Below, piece by piece: positions 1-9,500 of a stretch of DNA of 64,000 nt. The stretch's first letter is position 1. Each line of letters opens with the position of its first letter. Below the pieces are notes generated by a model that had not been told where the DNA came from, ran no database searches, and was given only the letters and a program-made list of their open reading frames with translations. The DNA comes from JAGQYH01 sp041393015 (GTDB taxonomy: Bacteria; Bacteroidota; Bacteroidia; Chitinophagales; JADIYW01). The position numbers and the translations under genes were made by a program. Location of the stretch: the NCBI GenBank assembly GCA_041393015.1, contig JAWKKV010000001.1, positions 806,001 through 870,000 of the forward strand. The letters run 5' to 3'.

Positions 1-65
1 TAAGGATTTGCCAAAAGCCTTCAATAAAGTTTAAATTTATATTCCTATAAATAAATAGATAAAAG

Positions 66-3000
66 ATGTCTCATCAAGCAGGCAATAATAATATTGAGCC
101 GGTTGCAATTGTTGGACTAGGGTGTAGATACCCTGGTGAAGTAAATGATCTTGATAGTTTTTGGAAAACAGTTGCAGAAAAGAAGGATCTAATTGGAAAA
201 ATTCCAACCAACAGAATGGGTGATACCGAATCATTGGTAGACCCAAACAGAACCCCCGGAAAAATAGTAAATGACAAAGGTGCTTATTTAAACGATATTG
301 AAAAATTTGATGCCGAATTTTTTGGTATTTCTCCTTTAGAAGCGAAACACCTTGATCCTCAACAAAGATTATTGCTTGAGATAGCTCATGAAACCTTAGA
401 AAATTCAGGAATAAAGCGAAGCAGAATAAACGGCACTAAAACAGGCGTGTATATTGGCCTTTGGACCAATGATTTTGAGCACAGACTATCCAATAGTGGA
501 GACGATTTAGATGTTTATTCCACCACAGGAAGTGGTCGATATGCTGCATCTGGTCGAGTGTCTTTCTTTTTAAATTTACAAGGTCCAGCCATTACTTTAG
601 ATACCGCTTGTTCTTCTTCATTGGTGGCTGTTCATTTAGCCGTTCAGAGTATCCAATCAGGAGAAACGGATATGGCATTTGCCGGCGCTGCCAATGTAAT
701 TTTAGATCCAATTGTTTCTATCGGCTATTCTCGTTCAGGCTTATTGTCTGAATATGGCAGATGCAAATTTGGTGCTGCCGACCCTAGAGGTTATGTAAGA
801 AGTGAAGGCGCTGGAATGGTTTTACTAAAAAAACTTTCCAAAGCTATTGAAGATGGCGACCAAATTCATGCTATTATTCCTGGTACAACTTGCAACAACG
901 ATGGCCAATCCGACAAATATATGTTGGCGCCAAGTTGGGTGACGCAAGAAATTATGATTCGTGACGCTCATAAGCGATTCGGTATCCATCCAAAAGACGT
1001 TCAATATATTGAAGCCCACGGAACAGGAACTAAAGCTGGCGATCCTGCTGAAATAAAATCAGTATCCAATGCACTAGCCGAAGGAAGAAGTAAAGACGAT
1101 GTCTTTTACATGGGTTCGGTAAAAACCAACTTCGGACATACCGAAGGAGCAGCTGGTATGGCGGGTTTGATAAAAGCAGTATTATCCATCAAAAAGAGAA
1201 AAATTTTACCCAACCTTTTTGCACTTCCTGCCAACCCTGACATTCCTTGGGAAGATTATCAAGTTCGAATTCCCGATCAACTCACCGATTGGCCGAAACC
1301 GAATCAACCATTAATAGCTGGTGTAAATGCTTTTGGTATTGCGGGCACCAATGCTCATGTGATTCTTAAAGAATTTACTGCAGCGCCAAAATTAAACGAA
1401 AAAGCTAATCAAAAGCTTGCTAACTATTTGTTGCCTATTTCAGCAGCTAATGATGCTGGATTAAAAGCTTATGCAACTATTTATAAAAATCAATTAGCTT
1501 CTCTAAATGAAGGTGATTTTCAAAAACACATATTCAATATAGCCAATTATAAAAGCGACTTAGCCTTTAGAAAAGCTATTTCTGCCTCCACTCCGGAAGC
1601 CGTCATTAATGCGTTAGATAATGTGGCCAATGAAGAATTAGCAGAAAACATTGTCGAAGGTTATTTTGCCAACGATCAAAAACCTAAAATTGCTTTTGTG
1701 TTTCCGGGACAAGGATCTCAATGGTTAGGCATGGGCAAGGAACTGTATGACAGTCAGCCAGTGTTTAAATCGGCCATTGACGCCTGTGAAACCGCATTTA
1801 AAAAATATGGCGATTGGTCCTTAACAGAACAACTGTTTTCCAAAGATCAAACTTCCATGTCCACTATAGATGTCATTCAACCGGCATTAGTAGCAGTAGA
1901 AATTGCATTGGCTAAAATGTGGCAATCGTACGGCATTCAACCGGATGCAGTTGTGGGACACAGCATGGGTGAAGTGGCAGCGGCGTATGTTTCGGGAAGC
2001 ATTTCTTTGGATGAAGCAGCAGCAGTAATCTGCCATAGAAGTCAGTTGATGAAAACCACCAGTGGCGAAGGGGCCATGGGTTATGTGGCACTTACTTCTG
2101 ATGAAATGAAAGCACGCCTTAATGGCAATGAAAAAGTAACCATTGCCGTTCAAAACAGTCCAAAATCTGTTGTGATTTCCGGCGATACACAAACACTTGA
2201 ATCGCTATTGGAAAAATGGGACGGTGAAGGCATCTTTTGTCGTAAAATCAAAGTAGATGTGGCCTCTCACAGCCCGCAAATGGACCCAATAACGGCTCAA
2301 CTCAAAACCAATGTAAATCACGTAGCACCGGTAGCGACTGCTATTCCATTTTGGTCAACGGTACAACACCAACAATTGAGCGGCGATCAATTAAACGCTG
2401 AATATTGGGTAAGCAATTTAAGACAACCTGTAAAATTTGCCGATACCATTCAAAATATGCTGGCCGATGGCATTACTGTTTTTATCGAAATGAGCCCTCA
2501 TCCGGTTTTAACGCAAGCCATTTCTGAAAACATAGAACATGTAAAAGCCAGTGCTCAAACTTTTGGCTCTATTGAAAGAGAGTTACCTGAGTTACAAAAA
2601 CTTCAGTTAAATGTTGGCCGAGCTTTTTGCAGCGGCATTTCGCCTGATTGGTCATCCATTTTAAATGGACCGTTTGAAAAAATAGAATTACCCAACTATC
2701 CTTGGCAAAAGGAATATTTCTGGCCGGATGAATCGCGTGGTAAATCATTAAACAATACCGTTGAAAAAAGAAATGGTAAACTAGCGCATCCATTCTTAGC
2801 TAAAAAAATAGATTTACCGGAAGAAGATGGCACAACCGTTTGGGAATCTTTCATCAACACCTTAGAATTTAGCTATCTAAAAGATCACTTAGTACACGAA
2901 ACCATCGTTTTCCCTGCAGCGGGCTACGTTGAAATTGCTTTAGCGGCAATTGAAGAGTCATTTGGGCCGGGAGAACATACCATTGAAAATTTTGAATTTA

Positions 3001-6000
3001 AAGAAGCCATTAGCATTCCCGAAAAAGGAAATGTGCAACTACAGGTGATTCTAAAACAAAAAATTGGCAATAGTTATTCCCTTCAAATTAGAAGTAAAAC
3101 CGAAAATGCCAAACAGTGGAATAGCAATGGAAGCTGTTCGGTTTTAGTCAATTACAATAAAGATTTATCTCCTTTAAACGCCAACGCTAAAACAGTAATT
3201 TCCGCTGAAGATCATTATGATTTTACCAAAAAAATGGGCTTGCCTTATGGGCCTTTATTTCAAACGGTAAAAACCATCAAACACGATAATAAAACGTGGA
3301 TTGGCGATATTAAAGTAGATGAAACAATTCTACCTCAAATTAAACGATATGGCTTACACCCAACTTTATTAGATGGTTGTTTGCAAGTAGCCTTAAATGT
3401 AAGCAGAACCAAAGTAGCTGGCGCTACTTATGTTCCGGTGTATATCGAAGATATGTACATGGCTGATAACCTATCGGATATTGAACATTGCCAAGTCATC
3501 ATTGAGGAGAACACTTCCGGTACAGATTGGATCGATGCAAATTTAATTTTGAAGCAAAACGACCACGTGCTTTTAAAAATGGTTGGCTTTAAAATGAAAA
3601 AATTAGAAGCAGCCGGAAACGAAGAGCAAAACATTAGTAACCTATTGTACCAAGTAAATTGGGAAGCAATCAAATTAGAGAACTCAACTTCCGATGTTAA
3701 TGTTATTCAACTAACAGACAATAAATTGAGTCAGGCTTTAAACCTTGGCGATAACACAATAGCGTTAGATTTTAGTACGAAAGAAGAATGGAGCAAAGTT
3801 GTTAATGAACTTAAGAATTATGGCGAAAGCAACGCAATATTACTTTTTAATGCTACCGTTAATGAACAAGAATACGATTTAGATCAATTTTATCATACGC
3901 AATCCAAAACTGCTTTGGGTTTAAGTTATTTGATTCAAAGCCTTTCCGGTGCGAATTTATCTCCTAAAATTGTTTGTGTCACTAATGGAAGTCAAGCTTA
4001 TAAAGCAGAAAAACCAATTTTAAGTTTAGCTCCCGTCTGGGGAATGGGTCGTGTTATTTTAAATGAACACCCTGAATTCAATCTCGCCAGAGTTGATATC
4101 AGTCAAAAGATTCAAAGTGCGGAAATTGATTCCCTCCAAAAAATCGTAAGTGTTAGCGGAAATGAAAATGAATACTTACTGAGAGACAATCAAGCATTTG
4201 TAGCTAGATTAGATCACTTTTCTCCTACAGAAGGTGAAAAGGCCAGCACGAAGCTTACAAAAGCAAACGGAAAAGCATTTAAAGCCATTGTCAGCGAACC
4301 CGGCATTATCGATAACCTTTCATTTAAAGAAATCATCAGAACTTCTCCGGCCAATAATGAGGTAGAAGTAGAAGTAAAAGCGCTAGGCATCAATTTCATG
4401 AACTTAATGTCTGTGTTAGGCATTTATCCCGGCAAAGAAAACGGCTTCGCTACTTTGGGAATTGAATGCTCTGGTGTTGTTACCAAAGTAGGCAAAAGCG
4501 TCAGCCATCTAAACATTGGCGATGAAGTTTTAGGCATGGCTTACGATAGTATGGCCAGTCATGTAGTTTTAAACGCAGGACTTCTAAGAAAAAAACCATC
4601 CAACTTAAGCTTTGAAGAGGCAGCTACCATTCCGGCAGTATTTTTAACCTCTTACTATGCCTTAATCCATTTAGGCAGAATGAAAAAAGGCGAACGCGTT
4701 TTAATTCATTCGGCAACGGGTGGCGTTGGCTTATCTGCGATACAAATAGCGCAGGCTGTTGGCGCAGAAATATATGCAACAGCAGGCACCAAGGAAAAAA
4801 GAGATTTACTCGTTTCATTAGGCGTGAAACACGTTTATAATTCAAGAACATTGGCATTTGCCGATCAAATCAAAGAAGACACCAATGGTGAAGGCATTGA
4901 TTTGGTATTGAATTCCTTAACGGGCGAAGCCATGATAAGAAGCATGGAATTACTCAGAAGCTTCGGACGCTTTTTAGAAATTGGTAAAAAAGATGTGTAT
5001 GAAAACAGTCGTTTAGGCTTATCCATTTTTGATAAAGCCATCAGCTATTCCATGATCGATTTGGAGAAAATGCTTTTTGAAACCCCTGAAGTTTTAGGTG
5101 AGTTACTAGAAGATGTTTTAAAACATTTCGAAGATGGCAGTTATCAACCGCTTCAATATCAATCTTTTGGCATCAGTAAAGCCAAAGAGGCATTTGAATT
5201 TATGTCTAAGGCGAAACACCTTGGAAAGATCATCATTTCAGTGGCAGATGAAAATCCTGAGATAGCATTAAATCAACATCCTAAAAAGGAATTTTCTGCT
5301 GAAGCGACTTATTTATTAACCGGTGGCTATGGTGGCTTAGGAATTACTTTTGCCAACTGGATGATAAATAACGGTGCTAGAAACTTAGTTTTATTGGGCA
5401 GAAGCGGACCAAAACCATTTGCTCAAAAAATCATTGATGAATTAGTACAAAAAGGCGCTAACATCCATATTGAAAAAGCAGATGTAAGTAGTAAAACAGA
5501 TCTTGAAAAAATTGTCAATGCTATTTCTTCTGAACAACCACTAAAAGGAATTATGCATTTAGCCGGTATTTTAGATGATTCGGCTGTTTCTAATTTGGCA
5601 CAAGAACAATTTGAACGCGTTTTAAAGCCTAAAGTAAACGGCGCTTGGCATTTGCATGAACTCACCAAAGATTTAGATTTAGATTTCTTTGTGTTGTTCT
5701 CTTCGTCTGCCGGACTTTTTGGTTCTCCCGGACAAGCAGCTTATGTAGCAGCCAATACTTTTTTAGATGCACTGGCGGCCTTCCGAAAAAACAATGGATT
5801 AGAAGCCTTAAGCATCAATTGGGGCACTGTTTCTGACATCGGTTTAGCTGCTGAAGCCGGAAACAGAGCCGATAGATTAGCTGAAGAAGGCGTTTTAACC
5901 ATGTCGCCAAATGAATGTTTAGACGTTTATGAAACCATTGCTGATGATCATTCAGCCACAATTGGCGCATTCAGGTTTGACTTAGAGAAATGGCAGAAAG

Positions 6001-6509
6001 CCTATTTATCGGCTGCAAAGAATCCATTTTTCGAACACTTAAGAGGTGATATTGAAGAAGACAATAATCAACAAGCTGCTAGTTTTATAGAAGAACTGCA
6101 ACAGTTAAACAACGACGACAGCCTCAAAGAAGCTATCCAACAAAAATTAAAAGAATTGGTTGGTGGTGTAGTAAAGAAAGCAGCTGATAAAATCAATATT
6201 AAAACGCCATTTAAATCTTTGGGAATCGATTCATTGATGTCCATCCAATTGAAAAACAAATTGGAAGCAGCATTTGAAATTCCAATATCTGTTACCAGTT
6301 TTTGGACCTACAGCAATATTCGAGATTATACAAAGTTCTTAATAGACGAATTAGCTTTAGATAGTTCTGGCGAACCAGCTGTTGAAGTGAACGAAACACC
6401 TAAAGAAATAGTTGAAACCAAAGTGGTAGAGATAGAAGAAGTGTCAATTGATGATATTTCAGATGACGATATAAGTGATTTACTAGCAGCAGAATTAAAC
6501 GACTTATAA
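66..6509 (+). CDS. Type I polyketide synthase, fully reducing module (KS-AT-DH-ER-KR-ACP)
   Basis: A 2147-residue PKS subunit that should condense one extender unit and reduce the beta-carbon completely. Domains in order: KS about 10-440 (Cys182 in TACSSS, His318 in HGTGT, His358 in NFGHTE); AT about 545-850 (Ser633 in GHSMGE, VASH ending at His735); DH about 915-1210 (His941, Asp1103, YGPLFQ motif); KR structural half about 1230-1410; ER about 1415-1735; KR about 1745-1940 (TGGYGGLG, LDD motif, Tyr1896); ACP about 2010-2090 (Ser2056 in GIDSLM). Catalytic residues look intact. Length and domain order resemble mycocerosic-acid-synthase-type PKSs. The KS begins almost at residue 1 with no coiled coil, so this is probably the first subunit; the acidic tail ending in DDISDLLAAELNDL looks like a docking segment for the next protein. 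The next gene starts 33 bp downstream. No loading domain is visible, so the starter is probably supplied in trans. Confidence 0.93.
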   Translation: MSHQAGNNNIEPVAIVGLGCRYPGEVNDLDSFWKTVAEKKDLIGKIPTNRMGDTESLVDPNRTPGKIVNDKGAYLNDIEKFDAEFFGISPLEAKHLDPQQRLLLEIAHETLENSGIKRSRINGTKTGVYIGLWTNDFEHRLSNSGDDLDVYSTTGSGRYAASGRVSFFLNLQGPAITLDTACSSSLVAVHLAVQSIQSGETDMAFAGAANVILDPIVSIGYSRSGLLSEYGRCKFGAADPRGYVRSEGAGMVLLKKLSKAIEDGDQIHAIIPGTTCNNDGQSDKYMLAPSWVTQEIMIRDAHKRFGIHPKDVQYIEAHGTGTKAGDPAEIKSVSNALAEGRSKDDVFYMGSVKTNFGHTEGAAGMAGLIKAVLSIKKRKILPNLFALPANPDIPWEDYQVRIPDQLTDWPKPNQPLIAGVNAFGIAGTNAHVILKEFTAAPKLNEKANQKLANYLLPISAANDAGLKAYATIYKNQLASLNEGDFQKHIFNIANYKSDLAFRKAISASTPEAVINALDNVANEELAENIVEGYFANDQKPKIAFVFPGQGSQWLGMGKELYDSQPVFKSAIDACETAFKKYGDWSLTEQLFSKDQTSMSTIDVIQPALVAVEIALAKMWQSYGIQPDAVVGHSMGEVAAAYVSGSISLDEAAAVICHRSQLMKTTSGEGAMGYVALTSDEMKARLNGNEKVTIAVQNSPKSVVISGDTQTLESLLEKWDGEGIFCRKIKVDVASHSPQMDPITAQLKTNVNHVAPVATAIPFWSTVQHQQLSGDQLNAEYWVSNLRQPVKFADTIQNMLADGITVFIEMSPHPVLTQAISENIEHVKASAQTFGSIERELPELQKLQLNVGRAFCSGISPDWSSILNGPFEKIELPNYPWQKEYFWPDESRGKSLNNTVEKRNGKLAHPFLAKKIDLPEEDGTTVWESFINTLEFSYLKDHLVHETIVFPAAGYVEIALAAIEESFGPGEHTIENFEFKEAISIPEKGNVQLQVILKQKIGNSYSLQIRSKTENAKQWNSNGSCSVLVNYNKDLSPLNANAKTVISAEDHYDFTKKMGLPYGPLFQTVKTIKHDNKTWIGDIKVDETILPQIKRYGLHPTLLDGCLQVALNVSRTKVAGATYVPVYIEDMYMADNLSDIEHCQVIIEENTSGTDWIDANLILKQNDHVLLKMVGFKMKKLEAAGNEEQNISNLLYQVNWEAIKLENSTSDVNVIQLTDNKLSQALNLGDNTIALDFSTKEEWSKVVNELKNYGESNAILLFNATVNEQEYDLDQFYHTQSKTALGLSYLIQSLSGANLSPKIVCVTNGSQAYKAEKPILSLAPVWGMGRVILNEHPEFNLARVDISQKIQSAEIDSLQKIVSVSGNENEYLLRDNQAFVARLDHFSPTEGEKASTKLTKANGKAFKAIVSEPGIIDNLSFKEIIRTSPANNEVEVEVKALGINFMNLMSVLGIYPGKENGFATLGIECSGVVTKVGKSVSHLNIGDEVLGMAYDSMASHVVLNAGLLRKKPSNLSFEEAATIPAVFLTSYYALIHLGRMKKGERVLIHSATGGVGLSAIQIAQAVGAEIYATAGTKEKRDLLVSLGVKHVYNSRTLAFADQIKEDTNGEGIDLVLNSLTGEAMIRSMELLRSFGRFLEIGKKDVYENSRLGLSIFDKAISYSMIDLEKMLFETPEVLGELLEDVLKHFEDGSYQPLQYQSFGISKAKEAFEFMSKAKHLGKIIISVADENPEIALNQHPKKEFSAEATYLLTGGYGGLGITFANWMINNGARNLVLLGRSGPKPFAQKIIDELVQKGANIHIEKADVSSKTDLEKIVNAISSEQPLKGIMHLAGILDDSAVSNLAQEQFERVLKPKVNGAWHLHELTKDLDLDFFVLFSSSAGLFGSPGQAAYVAANTFLDALAAFRKNNGLEALSINWGTVSDIGLAAEAGNRADRLAEEGVLTMSPNECLDVYETIADDHSATIGAFRFDLEKWQKAYLSAAKNPFFEHLRGDIEEDNNQQAASFIEELQQLNNDDSLKEAIQQKLKELVGGVVKKAADKINIKTPFKSLGIDSLMSIQLKNKLEAAFEIPISVTSFWTYSNIRDYTKFLIDELALDSSGEPAVEVNETPKEIVETKVVEIEEVSIDDISDDDISDLLAAELNDL

Positions 6510-6542
6510 GTTCTGCTAAAAAGAATTTAAGGATAAATAAGC

Positions 6543-9500
6543 ATGAGCGACCAAAACAACGAGAAGCTTTTAAATCAATTGAAAGAGGCCATTGTGGCCA
6601 TAAGAAAACTAAAAAGCGAACTACAAAAGGAAAAAGCCTCTAAAACAGAACCTATTGCCATTGTTGGAATGGGCATGAGATTTCCGGGCGGCGTAACCAA
6701 TGCTAACGAATATTGGAATTTATTAGAAAATGGTGTAGATGCCATCACCGATATTCCAAAAGAGCGTTATGATGTAGATGCACTCTACGATGCCGATCCC
6801 AATACTCCTGGAAAAATTACCGTAAAACAAGGTGGTTTTATCGATAATGTAGACTTGTTCGACGTATCCTTTTATGATATTAGTCCGGTAGAATTAGAAA
6901 ATGTTGACCCTCAGCAAAGAGTTTTGTTAGAGGCCACTCACGAAGCTTTTGAAAATGCTGGCATCAATGTGTTAGACCTTAAAGACTCCAATACCGGTGT
7001 TTTTATGGGTGTTGCCAACAACGATTATCAATCCAAACACTTTCGATCAGGCGATTATAAATTAATCAACCCTTATTCATTTACGGGAAGTACGATAAGT
7101 GCGAATGCCGGAAGAATTTCCTATTTAATGGGATTGCAAGGACCTAGTGTAACGATGGACACGGCATGTTCTTCCTCTTTAGTGGCCACACATTTAGCCG
7201 TTCAATCTTTAAGGGATAAAGAATGTGATATTGCTATTGCCGGCGGAGTAAACATTGTTTTAGAACCGGAGATTACTATCTATTTCTCAACTTTAAATGC
7301 CTTGTCACCTGAAGGAAGATGTAAATCTTTCGACAATGATGCGAATGGATTCGTTCGATCAGAAGGTTGTGGTGTTATAATTCTTAAGAGACTAAGCGAT
7401 GCTCAAAGAGATGGCGATAATATTTTAGCCGTCATCAAAGGTTCTGCCGTAAATCAAGATGGTAGATCTAATGGATTTACTGCGCCAAACGTTGCTGCTC
7501 AAGAAAAGCTTATAAGAAAAGCATTGGAGAATGCACAACTTTCTCCAGAAGCGATAGGCTTTATTGAAGCACATGGAACAGGCACTAAAATTGGAGATCC
7601 AATAGAAATGGAAGCCTTAGCAAAGGTTTTTAAAGCGTCTAAAACCAAAGAAAACCCACTGCTAATTGGTTCGGTAAAATCAAATATTGGGCATTTAGAG
7701 GCAGCAGCAGGTATGGCTGGCATCATTAAGGCCATTTTGTGTGTACAACACGGCAAAGCGCCTAAAAATTTACATTTTAACACACCTAATGAATTAATTC
7801 ATTGGCAAAGTCTTCCTGTAAAAGTGCCAACACAAATGGAAGTGATGAGTGGAGCAGTTGGGGTCAGTGGTTTTGGCGTAACGGGCACCAACGGTCATGT
7901 CATCATTACAGCTGCACCGGAACAAGAAAAAACAGAACCGGTTTCCAATCCGAATGATATATTTACATTAGCCATCTCAGCAAAATCATTAGAAGCATTG
8001 TATGCCAATGCTCAAGCCTACGCTAACGTTATTGAAAACAGCGATGAATCATTAGAAAACATCTGTGCCGCTGCCGCTTTGGAACGAGCACATTTTGAAT
8101 ACAGACAAGCTTTTATTGCTAGAGACAAGGCCGATCTTATTCAACAATTAAAAGACTTTAGCCAATCCAAATCAGGCGCAATACCTATCTTCGAAAAAGA
8201 AGACGAAGCAAAAGTTGTCTTTATATTTCCGGGGCAAGGTGCTCAATGGGTGGGTATGGGAAAAGCCTTACTACAACGTGAGCCGGTTTTCAAAGCAGCC
8301 ATGGAAGCTTGTAACGAAGCCTTCAAAAAATATGTGGATTGGGATCTTTTAGAAGTCATCAATCAACCATTAGAAACCATTGATGTTATTCAGCCCGTTA
8401 TTGTAGCGATTGAAATTGCCTTGGCCAAATGGTGGCAACACATGGGCATTCAACCCGATGTGGTCGTCGGCCATAGTATGGGCGAAGTCGCGGCGGCTTA
8501 CATTGCCGGACATTTAAGCTTAGATGATGCCGCCAACGTTATTTGCAATAGAAGCAAATTGATGAAGCAAAGAAGCGGATTAGGCGTGATGGGCGTCACC
8601 GAACTAAGTTTTGAAGAAGCACAAGAAAGTATTAAAGGTTTAGAAGATAAGCTATCTGTTGCCGTAACCAATAGTCCAACCTCTACCGTTATTTCTGGTG
8701 AAGAAGCCGCATTAAATACCGTTTTCGAAGCATTAGAAAAAGATGGTAAGTTTTGTAGATTGATTAAAGTAGATGTAGCGTCTCACAGTCCACAAATGGA
8801 TCCTATTTTAGAAGATCTTAGAAGCGCAACGCAAAACATTCAACCCAAAGATGGAGAAGTAGACTTTTATTCTACCGCTTTAAACAAGGAATTAAGTGGT
8901 AGTGAATTAACCGCTGATTATTGGGTAAAAAACTTGAGGAATCCGGTTCGATTTGGAGATGTTATTAGAACTCTTGCCGCTGATGATAAAACTATTTTTA
9001 TTGAATTAGGTCCTCATCCGGTGTTATTTAATGCAGTTCAAGAGAATATAAGCCACATTCAAAAAGATGGCTCTGCTAAAGTAGTCGCTTCTTTTTATAG
9101 AGATAAAGATGAGTGCAAAGACTTAATCACCAATTTAAGCGAATTATATACTTCCGGCATTGATTTGGACTGGACAAAATTATATCATAAACCAGCTCAA
9201 CATATTGAACTGCCCAATTATCAATGGCAGAGAGAACGTTTTTGGTTCGATGAGCAACCCGACATTCAAGGGAAGAAAAAATCTTCATCCATCCATTCTG
9301 ATGTAAGCGACAACTTTTATCATTACGATTGGGAAAATGTAAGTCTGATTGAGGATGACAATTATTCAGAAGAACACATTTTGGTGGTTCAAGATGAGTC
9401 AGCGCTAGGCGAAACTTTAAGCAATTTATTAGACGGTGACATTGAAATCACCACTTTAGAGAATATCGGCGCAGCATTAACTGACAATTCATTTGATAAA

